Origin: Caldivirga sp. MU80
Lineage (GTDB): Archaea > Thermoproteota > Thermoprotei > Thermoproteales > Thermocladiaceae
NCBI RefSeq assembly: GCF_001663375.1
Contig: NZ_LCTF01000028.1
Span: 1-33,905 of the forward strand
Length of the DNA: 33,905 nucleotides
Direction: 5' to 3'
Both the position numbers and the translations under genes were made by a program. Below the pieces are notes generated by a model. It was not told where the DNA came from. It made no database searches and worked only from the letters and a program-made list of their open reading frames with translations. Positions 24,083 to 31,386 of this stretch are shown here, in pieces (within the stretch, counting starts at the first letter, position 1; each line of letters starts with the position of its first letter).

Positions 24083-24270
24083 GACAAAATGGTCAAGCCT
24101 CGCTCCCTCTAGGAGTGGGGTTATCCCACTTATCCCATTGTGTGGGGTCTTATGCGTCAGGTTTATTACCCCAACTTTACTGGGATGTTTAATAACCCCG
24201 CAATAGGCGGGGTAACAACCAAGACCTCCAAGATGAAAACCCCACCCTTACAGGGCGGGGAAGGGGTCAT
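24083..24270 (+). mobile_element. Short tnpB-less (MITE-like) relative of the TnpB element
   Basis: This 188-bp segment has the same left end (GACAAAATGGTCAAGCCTCG, then CTCCCTCTAGG) and right end as the 22147-23737 element but no tnpB body. Inside are an AGTGGG/CCCACT hairpin (24114-24130), ACCCCGC/GCGGGGT (24195-24213) and CCCACCCT/AGGGCGGG (24241-24258), then the terminal AAGGGGTCAT. The last codons of tnpB are still readable (GGEGVI then TAA). It lies in opposite orientation to the larger element and also interrupts the oxidoreductase gene. Confidence 0.72.
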
Positions 24271-24710
24271 CTAACTATTATGGTGTGCACGTTACCCAGC
24301 TCCTTAACCAGTTCAACAGCCTTCCACACGGCTGGGTCGAAGTACCAGTTCTCAGCCACCATGAACTTAACCCTATGTCTCACTGAGGCGTCAATTATAG
24401 CCCTAGCTTCCTCCATAGTCCTGGCTATGGGCTTCTCCAGGATTACATGCTTACCAGCCTCCATGGCTTTAATAGCCATTGGGGCATGCATATCGTGGCT
24501 GACTATCAGGTCAACAACATCAACATTGGACTTAACCACGTCATCGTAGTTAGTGAAGTAACCCGCAGCCCCGTATTCACCTGCGCATTTCTTAGCTGTC
24601 TCTGGGCTCCTACTGAATACGTAAACCTCAACATCACCCCTATTCAGCTCCCTGAGGGCATTCAGGTGAACCCTACCAAAGCCACCGCAGCCAACCACGG
24701 CTATGCGCAT
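24271..24710 (-). pseudogene. Gfo/Idh/MocA-family oxidoreductase, N-terminal piece
   Basis: From an ATG at 24710 the protein begins MRIAVVGCGGFGRVHLNAL, the NAD(P)-binding Rossmann start. It continues with YVFSRSPETAKKCAGEYGA, VDVVDLIVSHDMHAPMAIKA, the EKP dinucleotide motif in GKHVILEKPIARTMEEA and the FMVAENWYFDPAV region, then runs into a TGA created by the inserted element at 24267-24269. The original start is 1 nt from the stop of the upstream tRNA-binding protein gene (TGACATG), so the two formed an operon. The rest of the gene lies in the pieces at 23738-24082 (inverted) and 21976-22146. Confidence 0.88.
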
Positions 24711-24711
24711 G

Positions 24712-25062
24712 TCAACACACCCTCTCCCCAAGGCGTGAGTCATCAGCCCCCTGCACGGTTAGTAGGAGTGGCTTACCCCTCTCACCGCATGTGGCCAGTA
24801 GCATGCCTTGGCTGGTTAACCCGAACATGGTCCTGGGCTCCATGTTAGCGACGACGACTATGAACATGCCCACCAACTCCTCGGGCTTATAGTGCTCGGC
24901 TAGGCCAGCCAGTATCTGCCTCCTCTCCGAGCCCAGGTCAACAACCAGCTTAATCAACTTCCTACTACCCTCAACCCTCTGAGCCTCAACAACCTTACCA
25001 ACCCTCAAATCCAACTTAGCGAAGTAATCCCTACTCACAGTACCGCCACTGGACTGGGCCAT
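24712..25062 (-). CDS. tRNA-binding OB-fold protein (MetRS C-terminal domain/Trbp111-like)
   Basis: 116 aa. After a short leader the protein shows DYFAKLDLRVGKVVEAQRVE, then KLIKLVVDLGSERRQILAGL, VGMFIVVVANMEPR and FGLTSQGMLLAT. This is the full tRNA-binding (EMAP II/Arc1p/Trbp111) OB domain. In many archaea the C-terminal domain of methionyl-tRNA synthetase is a separate gene of this size, often annotated as metG beta subunit; a free structure-specific tRNA-binding or CsaA-like protein is the alternative. A TATA-like GCTTAATAAG lies about 24 nt upstream (25081-25090). The oxidoreductase gene was its operon partner. Confidence 0.88.
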   Translation of the reverse strand: MAQSSGGTVSRDYFAKLDLRVGKVVEAQRVEGSRKLIKLVVDLGSERRQILAGLAEHYKPEELVGMFIVVVANMEPRTMFGLTSQGMLLATCGERGKPLLLTVQGADDSRLGERVC

Positions 25063-25215
25063 ATTGAGGGTACCACGGCAGCTTAATAAGTGTTAGGCAC
25101 TGATGCGTTTCATAACCAGCGCATACTACATAGCACTACATTCACTATATATCAATATTCAAAACCTATGTACAGTAACAGTTATAAGGAGGTACTAATC
25201 ACCTATTATCTCTGT

Positions 25216-27732
25216 ATGATAAGTAAAATAAATCCCCATAAGATGTATATAATAGTGACACTGGTGGTACTTGCGTTAATAGGCGTCAACATTGTTCACG
25301 CATCAAGTAAGCCCAAGATAATTTACTGGAACTCCTACGGTACATTAACGGTTCCACCAGGCACCCCTATTTGCAATATTTGGAACCCCAAGGGTCTATT
25401 ATGGATGGTTAATGCCTGGGAGTCGCTGGCCTACTATAATACCCTCAATGGCCAATGGTGGCCCGTTTTAGCTAGGAACTGGTCCCTATTCCCCCAGAAC
25501 GACACCATCATCATTTACCTTAGGCATGACTTGTATTGGTTTAATGGCTCAGCTGTAATGCCCTTCACTGCTTGGGATGTTTACGCTGAGTTTTACATTG
25601 GTGCTAAGGCCTTCATGTGGTGGTACCCGTATGTTAATGCTGATGGGATTAGGGTGATTAATAATTACACCATTTCAATACGGTTGACTGCATGGAGCCC
25701 AGACACCATAATATTCATACTCACTGAGCCAATCACCACCCCGTGGATCTACTGGAAACCCATTGTTGAGAGACTTAAGACCATGAATTCAACCCAGGCA
25801 TTAACCTTCGGCTCAGATAATGTAACCACGTGGAATCCACCATGCTGGTCACTGTCACCTTACTACTTCCCACCAACCACAGGCTTCAGTCCAGGTACTG
25901 CAACCTTTACAACGGTGCTTGAGCCAATGTACTACAATGGTGTACCTCTACTTGCTAAGTGGCTTGAGATTTACCCATACGCAATATCCCTAACATACTA
26001 TGACCCTGAATTAGACTACGTGCAAGTCCTCGGCAACACCCAGGCCTTAACAGGCTTACTGTCAGGTAAGGCAACGTGGTCGTCGCTGGGTATTTCACTT
26101 GCTCAGGTTGGTATTGCTAATAAGAGCGGTCTATTGGCCTACATGCTTGAGGACTTCGGTGAACTGGGGATGACCATTAACCCACTATCTGGGTTCCCAT
26201 TCAACACACCCCAGTTCAGGGAGGCTCTATGCTACGCTGTTAATCTAACGGCCGCAAACGCCGTTTGGGGTATTGGCGTTTATTACCCAAGCTACTACCC
26301 AGAGCCAATCTTCCCATACACGGTGGGCACTTACCCAAAGCATCTCCAAGAGTACCTAATACCGTGCAGCTACAATACAACTAAGGCTGCTCAGTTACTT
26401 GAGAGTATCGGCATGTATAAGAAGGGTAACCAGTGGTACCTGCCAAATGGGACACCGCTTAAGCTGACGGTGATAACGCCATCGGGTTTCACTGATTGGG
26501 CAACCATAACCCAGGGTTGGGCAACCCAGCTAAGCCTATTCGGCATACCGACAAATGTGTTAGCCCTAGACACAGGCACGTACTGGGGTACTGTGTTCCC
26601 TGGCGCCCAATTTGAGGTCGCTAATGCCTGGCTTGGTTACGGTAGGGGTTACTATGATCCAACTGGCCTATCCTTCCAGGGACCATTAGCGGCAATACCG
26701 TGGGTAACTGAGTCTGAGACTTATGTTTGGCCTTTCCAGTGGCCAAATGGGACATGCGCACCAGTAACCATGCACCTACCCAGCTACTACAACACCACAG
26801 TTCCGCCACTCAATGGTACAGTGGTTTGGTGCATTAACTCGACCTTCGGTTACATTAACCTAACCAACTGGTTTAACCTGTTTGATGCAGTGACGGTCGG
26901 TACGCCTGAGTATGATGAGTTGCTTAAGGTTATTTTCTCATGGTATCACTATTACGTTCCCATAGAGCCCGTTGGTTGGAAGAGGGGTGAGGTTAATGTT
27001 GGGCCTAAGTACATGATGGTCACTTGGATGTATGATGTACCTAACCCCATGTGTGAGAAGTACATCCCACCCTGGCTTAGGATCGAGTTAATGCCATCAG
27101 ACAACTCGTACATAGTTGGGGCTGAACTGGACTACTATCAGGTAATTAGCTCACCGGTTTGGGAGGCGCTCTGGGGTAGTGGGGCACCGGCTGGCTATGT
27201 GCCACCTCTAGTTGAGGCTATGGTTAACGGTAGCCTTTGGATTAAACACCCCGACTACGCCAAATTCCTAGGGCTAGACCCACAGTTCGCCTACTCGCAT
27301 GGGTTAAACCTAACAGCCCTAGCAATATGCCTAGCCCAATACTTCAACATAACCAGTCAGTTAAACCTGGCTGAGCTTGAGAAACTTCAATCACAGGTAA
27401 TCCCAGTCACCACCACAACCACTACTACATCGACGACCACTACGACTACATCGACGACTACTCCTGTTACCACCACATCCACAACGACTACGACTACCAC
27501 TACAACTACTACCACAACTACAACGGCTATTACTACAACTGCTGTTTCAACGGTAACAACCACTGCCACCATGACAAGCACGGTAACTTCAACAACAACG
27601 TCAACCACAACGGCGGTAAGCACGGTAACCGTGACGAAGACAGTGGTATCAACAGCACTAATAGCAGGAATAATAATCATAGTAATAGTCATAGCAGCAG
27701 TAGCAGCAGCAATAGCGCTAAGAAGAAGATAA
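25216..27732 (+). CDS. Family 5 extracellular solute-binding protein, stalk- and membrane-anchored
   Basis: 838 aa from the chosen ATG. The frame is open to 25090, but the extra 42 residues look non-coding. From 25216 the protein begins MISKINPHK, then a signal helix (MYIIVTLVVLALIGVNIVHA). A GGAGGT sits at 25188-25193, rather far upstream. The body shows IIIYLRHDLYWFNGSAVMPF, TAWDVYAEFYIGAKAF, FREALCYAVNLTAAN and KAAQLLESIGMYKKGNQWYL, as in Opp/Dpp-type binding proteins, with many N-glycosylation sequons. Residues ~732-775 are a Thr/Ser stalk, then comes the shared Val/Thr segment, membrane helix and RRR end. No permease is adjacent, so it probably delivers its ligand to the 8220-10231 permeases or to a transporter elsewhere. 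Confidence 0.9.
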   Translation: MISKINPHKMYIIVTLVVLALIGVNIVHASSKPKIIYWNSYGTLTVPPGTPICNIWNPKGLLWMVNAWESLAYYNTLNGQWWPVLARNWSLFPQNDTIIIYLRHDLYWFNGSAVMPFTAWDVYAEFYIGAKAFMWWYPYVNADGIRVINNYTISIRLTAWSPDTIIFILTEPITTPWIYWKPIVERLKTMNSTQALTFGSDNVTTWNPPCWSLSPYYFPPTTGFSPGTATFTTVLEPMYYNGVPLLAKWLEIYPYAISLTYYDPELDYVQVLGNTQALTGLLSGKATWSSLGISLAQVGIANKSGLLAYMLEDFGELGMTINPLSGFPFNTPQFREALCYAVNLTAANAVWGIGVYYPSYYPEPIFPYTVGTYPKHLQEYLIPCSYNTTKAAQLLESIGMYKKGNQWYLPNGTPLKLTVITPSGFTDWATITQGWATQLSLFGIPTNVLALDTGTYWGTVFPGAQFEVANAWLGYGRGYYDPTGLSFQGPLAAIPWVTESETYVWPFQWPNGTCAPVTMHLPSYYNTTVPPLNGTVVWCINSTFGYINLTNWFNLFDAVTVGTPEYDELLKVIFSWYHYYVPIEPVGWKRGEVNVGPKYMMVTWMYDVPNPMCEKYIPPWLRIELMPSDNSYIVGAELDYYQVISSPVWEALWGSGAPAGYVPPLVEAMVNGSLWIKHPDYAKFLGLDPQFAYSHGLNLTALAICLAQYFNITSQLNLAELEKLQSQVIPVTTTTTTTSTTTTTTSTTTPVTTTSTTTTTTTTTTTTTTTAITTTAVSTVTTTATMTSTVTSTTTSTTTAVSTVTVTKTVVSTALIAGIIIIVIVIAAVAAAIALRRR
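27409..27540 (+). repeat. Thr-codon (ACN) low-complexity tract
   Basis: A 132-nt run of ACN and TCN codons encoding the stalk of the second binding protein. It is similar in kind, but not in exact sequence, to the tract at 12381-12515. Confidence 0.8.
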
Positions 27733-27762
27733 GCGCAAAATAAATCCTTAAAAAATTAAAAA

Positions 27763-27776
27763 TCTTTAATCTTTTT
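27763..27776 (+). terminator. T-rich candidate terminator
   Basis: TCTTTAATCTTTTT, 30 nt after the stop of the second binding protein gene. It fits archaeal T-rich termination but has no other support. Confidence 0.3.
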
Positions 27777-28129
27777 ACCTAACTTCCTTCCCATTTTGAA
27801 TATTAAACCTGTACCTCCAGGGATGTGAATTAGATAAGATATATGAGAGAAACCGCCTGCAACATGTTGAGGAAGGGAGTTACTGGGGTATTCAACTTCG
27901 CCGTGGTCAAGCGTTAGGCATATATTACTGTCGGTTAAAAATAGAGTAAAATACCTGGTTAAACATAGTGGTAATTTAAGCTAAATGCATCAGCACGTCA
28001 TCACAATAATCTAGGGTTAAGGTTTTATATTGCATATACCCTAAGTTAGAGCGTGAATAAATGGGTGTGACTGGTTATACTCTTTAGATATCGGCCATCG
28101 ATATTTAGGTTTACAATGTCCGAATACCA
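27777..28129. other. Intergenic stretch without a recognised gene
   Basis: A/T-rich gap between two binding protein genes. It holds a 24-codon frame (from the ATG at about 27842) with no recognisable features and an inverted repeat, ATATCG-GCCAT-CGATAT (28088-28104). The repeat lies ~40 nt before the next TATA box and could be an operator. No RNA gene or homology to the neighbours is seen. Confidence 0.4.
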
Positions 28130-28139
28130 ATTTATTAAG
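28130..28139 (+). promoter_or_regulatory. TATA-like box for the third solute-binding protein gene
   Basis: ATTTATTAAG about 26 nt upstream of the ATG at 28161. Confidence 0.5.
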
Positions 28140-28160
28140 ATGTAGGTAGGTACAATTGGT

Positions 28161-30503
28161 ATGAAGCTTAGGATGTCCTCTCCTAGGAGGTTAACAAGTA
28201 TAATACAGGGCGTAGTCATGATGGTGGCGGCTGCGTTGTTTATGATGGCCTTAGTGACCCATGTGGCGATTTCAAGTGAACAGTATAACATAACGCAGGC
28301 TGTATCGTCGACATTAATGTACATACCTGGTGCACCCAATTGGAACCTATTCATCCCGCACCCAGTCGCCCAAGATCAGGGTGCCTATGACACATACATG
28401 CCGTTGGCCTTCTACAATCCAATAACAAACCAATTCTTCCCTGGTTTAGCCGATAATTGGACCATTCAGGTGCTTCCTAACGGTAGCGGTATATTAACTA
28501 TACATCTACGTAAGGGCTTATATTGGTTTAATGGCTCAGCTGTAATGCCCTTCACGGCTTGGGATGTTTACGCTGAGTTCTACATAGGCATTAAGGCCTT
28601 TAACTGGTTCTACCCATTTATAAATTATAGTGATGTTGATGAGGATCTCACTGTTGTTAACAATTACACTATACGGGTATTGTTTAACACATGGTCACCA
28701 ACCGAGTGGATCTACGTGATTACGCAGCACATATTTACACCATGGCCAGTTTGGAAACCCTTCGTTGACAAGCTTAAAACCATGAACCACACTGAAGCCG
28801 TTGTATTTGCGCATAGTAATATCACTACGTTTGTTGCACCGTACTGGGCTCTTTCACCTTACTATGTGTCTAAGGTTGGCTCAAACTTCATAATAACAAC
28901 CCTTGAGCCGCCTAACCTACTTGAGGAGTGGAGTGATGTGTTCCCGCTGAACTCGTATCTGTATTACCCAACTGTAACGTCGTTATTCGTTGGTGGTAAT
29001 ACCCAGGCTATGACCGCTATGCTTGAGGGTACCTCCCAATTCATCTACGTGTTCCTGTCGCCGCAGCAAAATGCTCAATTAGAGAGCCACGGCATCAATG
29101 TGTTTGGCATATACTCATTCGACATATACGGCATAACCATTAACCCAAATCAGTACCCATGGAATATACCTGAAGTTAGGAGAATACTATGCTACGTGTT
29201 GAACACCACAGCCATGGCAGCATCCTGGGGCTTACAATCCCTGCTACCAACCACTTACAATATACCGGCAGCACCATACACTTTAAGCACCTTCCCAAGT
29301 AACATAACCAGTATGCTGTTCACGTGCCAGTACAACATTACTAAGGCCACTCAGATACTTGAAAGCCTAGGCTTCTATCAGAAGAATGGACAGTGGTACA
29401 CGCCTAATGGTACACCACTAGCGTTAACCATAAGTGGCCCCTCAGGCTTCACGAACCAGATAGTGCCAGCCTCATATGCAGCTGAGGAATTAAGCGCCTT
29501 CGGTATACCGACTAAACTCGTAGCCATAGAGCATGGTACCCTTGAAAGTAAAATAATATATTATGGTGAATTCCAGGCACTCCAATGGTTTGGCCCTAAG
29601 GTTGTTAGCTACATTACGGCATGGACCCAATGGCCGCTTAGCTCAGTTTGGACGTATTTTGTTGGTAATGTGTTTAATACGTCTAAGCCATGGCCCTTTG
29701 CATGGCCTAATGTGGTTAATCACCAGCTCATCGGTTGGTACTGCAAACCACTGACACTCAACCTACCGATACCAAACAACACAATTGTAACCTGCGTTAA
29801 CTCAACCTTCGGTTACGTTAACCTAACAAACCTCCAGTGGGCCATTGCGGCTGCTGAACCCGGTAGCCAGCAGTACGAGGAGGCTATTGCAGCTTGGGTA
29901 GCCTGGTGGGAGTATTATGATCCACAGTTCATTTGGGGTGCTAAGATTGAGCCGATACAGTACAACCCAAGTTACTTCGACTTCACCTGGGCTTATGCAT
30001 GCTTACCCAAGTTAACAGCGGACATAGTTGTTTACCCGTCAGCGCAGCAGATGATAATGGGCATGTGGACCACGTGGCTGCCTGACCCATTCTTCTTCGG
30101 TGGTGTTGCCCCACCAGGCGTGATACCACCAATAGCGCAGGCAATACTTAATGGCTCACTGTGGACTAAGTATCAGCAGTACGCAAACTTCCTAGGCTTA
30201 ACACCGGAATTCGGCATAGACATTCCTAAATTACAGACCTGTGTAGCGTCATACTTCCACGTACCATATACTCCGGTCACCACTACATTCACAACCACGA
30301 CTACGACTACTGCTGTTTCAACGGTGACTTCAACAACCACGGTAACAAGCACAGTCACAACAACGGCAGTAACGACAACAACAGCGGTGAGTACGGTAAC
30401 CGTGACAAAATCAGTGATCAGTACGGCACTGGTAGTTGGAATAGTAATCATCGTAATAGTGGTAGCAGCAGTAGCAGCAATAATCGCAATGAGGAGAAGG
30501 TAA
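28161..30503 (+). CDS. Family 5 extracellular solute-binding protein, stalk- and membrane-anchored
   Basis: 780 aa. A basic n-region (MKLRMSSPRR) is followed by a signal helix (VVMMVAAALFMMALVTHVAI). The SBP family 5 body covers residues ~45-700, with ILTIHLRKGLYWFNGSAVMP, TAWDVYAEFYIGIKAF, VRRILCYVLNTTAMA and KATQILESLGFYQKNGQWYT. The stalk is much shorter than in the other two (~25 Thr/Ser/Val residues), then the shared TAVSTVTVTK segment, membrane helix and RRR end follow. The N-terminal lobe is nearly identical in places to that of the 25216 protein (LYWFNGSAVMPF, AWDVYAEFYIG), so these two are close paralogues. It is convergent with an intact Bat-type regulator and lacks its own permeases. 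Confidence 0.92.
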   Translation: MKLRMSSPRRLTSIIQGVVMMVAAALFMMALVTHVAISSEQYNITQAVSSTLMYIPGAPNWNLFIPHPVAQDQGAYDTYMPLAFYNPITNQFFPGLADNWTIQVLPNGSGILTIHLRKGLYWFNGSAVMPFTAWDVYAEFYIGIKAFNWFYPFINYSDVDEDLTVVNNYTIRVLFNTWSPTEWIYVITQHIFTPWPVWKPFVDKLKTMNHTEAVVFAHSNITTFVAPYWALSPYYVSKVGSNFIITTLEPPNLLEEWSDVFPLNSYLYYPTVTSLFVGGNTQAMTAMLEGTSQFIYVFLSPQQNAQLESHGINVFGIYSFDIYGITINPNQYPWNIPEVRRILCYVLNTTAMAASWGLQSLLPTTYNIPAAPYTLSTFPSNITSMLFTCQYNITKATQILESLGFYQKNGQWYTPNGTPLALTISGPSGFTNQIVPASYAAEELSAFGIPTKLVAIEHGTLESKIIYYGEFQALQWFGPKVVSYITAWTQWPLSSVWTYFVGNVFNTSKPWPFAWPNVVNHQLIGWYCKPLTLNLPIPNNTIVTCVNSTFGYVNLTNLQWAIAAAEPGSQQYEEAIAAWVAWWEYYDPQFIWGAKIEPIQYNPSYFDFTWAYACLPKLTADIVVYPSAQQMIMGMWTTWLPDPFFFGGVAPPGVIPPIAQAILNGSLWTKYQQYANFLGLTPEFGIDIPKLQTCVASYFHVPYTPVTTTFTTTTTTTAVSTVTSTTTVTSTVTTTAVTTTTAVSTVTVTKSVISTALVVGIVIIVIVVAAVAAIIAMRRR

Positions 30504-30553
30504 GTTGAACGGTTGAAATATTTAAAAACTATAATAATATCAGTAAAATCATG

Positions 30554-30567
30554 CTTTTTTTATTTTA
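30554..30567 (+). terminator. T-rich candidate terminator
   Basis: CTTTTTTTATTTTA, 50 nt after the third binding protein gene and before the convergent regulator. It is the longest T run in the window's intergenic DNA. Confidence 0.4.
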
Positions 30568-30603
30568 CCTTGCACTATAATCACTATAATACTTTGAAGC
30601 CTA

Positions 30604-31329
30604 TTAAATATCGGCATCATCTGACGTCAGCAGTATCCTTAGTAACTTGCGTATACCATTCCTTAACTGGTTATCGACAGTACTTGGTGATAAACCTAGT
30701 TCTTTTGCTATTTGCCTTATGCTTACTCTCTTTGGTTGGTCGAAGTATCCTAGTTTGTTTGCTTTTTTTATTGTTCTTTCCTCTGCCTTTGTTAATATTG
30801 TTCCTATTCCCCTCTTCATTGCCTTTTCCACTGCCTCTGTTGCGTCTATTCTCCTCTCCCTTACTCTTATTACTCTTCCTCTTGTTTCTAGGTTTTTGAT
30901 TAGTGTTTGTGTGTCTGTTTCCTGTGGGAATATGAATCCCCACTCCTCAACACCCTCCTCAATGTGGTCCATTACCTCAATGCCTCCGAGTAGCCTAGCC
31001 CTATACCTAGTTGAGTTTGATATTGGTGACTTTAAAACCACTGAGAATAACCTTGGGTAACCATTGTTGAGGGGCTTAATGTCAACAACCTCAGCAACAC
31101 CACTACCACCAATAACCCTAAGAAGCCTCCTCAACGTGTAGGAATCCCTAACCCTAAGAAGAGAAAACTCCAAGACACTATCAGCCAAACTATCAACAAA
31201 AGACTCAACAACATCATAAACATAACCACCAAAAACAGCACCACCAGACCAATCAACAACATGAAAATAATCAAAAACAACAAACTTAAAGCCATATTCC
31301 TCATTCAGCAATTTACTAAATCCTCCCAT
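30604..31329 (-). CDS. Bat-type HTH_10 transcription regulator
   Basis: 241 aa. Residues ~1-165 form a sensor-like alpha/beta region (FKFVVFDYFHVVDW, LGGIEVMDHIEEGVEEWGFIF). The C-terminal ~60 residues are the bacterio-opsin-activator HTH_10 domain: LTKAEERTIKKANKLGYFDQPKR then the recognition region IAKELGLSPSTVDNQLRNGIRKLL. It probably binds DNA to control nearby sugar uptake genes, by analogy with position rather than proof. A TATA-like box (31353-31362) precedes the ATG by about 28 nt. Codon use is split: the first ~50 codons favour T-ending codons, whereas codons ~140-235 favour A-ending ones. A decayed paralogue lies at 12762-13466 in the same convergent position. Confidence 0.88.
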   Translation of the reverse strand: MGGFSKLLNEEYGFKFVVFDYFHVVDWSGGAVFGGYVYDVVESFVDSLADSVLEFSLLRVRDSYTLRRLLRVIGGSGVAEVVDIKPLNNGYPRLFSVVLKSPISNSTRYRARLLGGIEVMDHIEEGVEEWGFIFPQETDTQTLIKNLETRGRVIRVRERRIDATEAVEKAMKRGIGTILTKAEERTIKKANKLGYFDQPKRVSIRQIAKELGLSPSTVDNQLRNGIRKLLRILLTSDDADI

Positions 31330-31386
31330 AATAACTCGAAGATATGTAAATACTTTATATCTTTTACCTCATTTTTAACTACAGAT

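Noticed and set aside
23780-24112. A 110-aa plus-strand frame considered as an independent gene.
   Set aside because: It contains only the middle of a Gfo/Idh/MocA protein, homologous sequence continues upstream of its ATG in another frame, and its last ~10 codons are element sequence.
22000-24300. Toxin-antitoxin or CRISPR-Cas12-like system around the TnpB gene.
   Set aside because: No Cas1/Cas2, no repeat array and no second small gene. All flanking sequence is explained by the broken oxidoreductase and the element ends.
27842-27916. A 24-codon frame in the 27.7-28.1 kb gap.
   Set aside because: It has no clear promoter, no motif and no similarity to nearby proteins.
30513-30943. Long alternative frames over the 3' half of the Bat regulator (Leu/Phe-rich on plus, Lys/Asn-rich on minus).
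   Set aside because: They result from the strongly skewed base composition of that gene. Only the 241-aa frame has recognisable domains.
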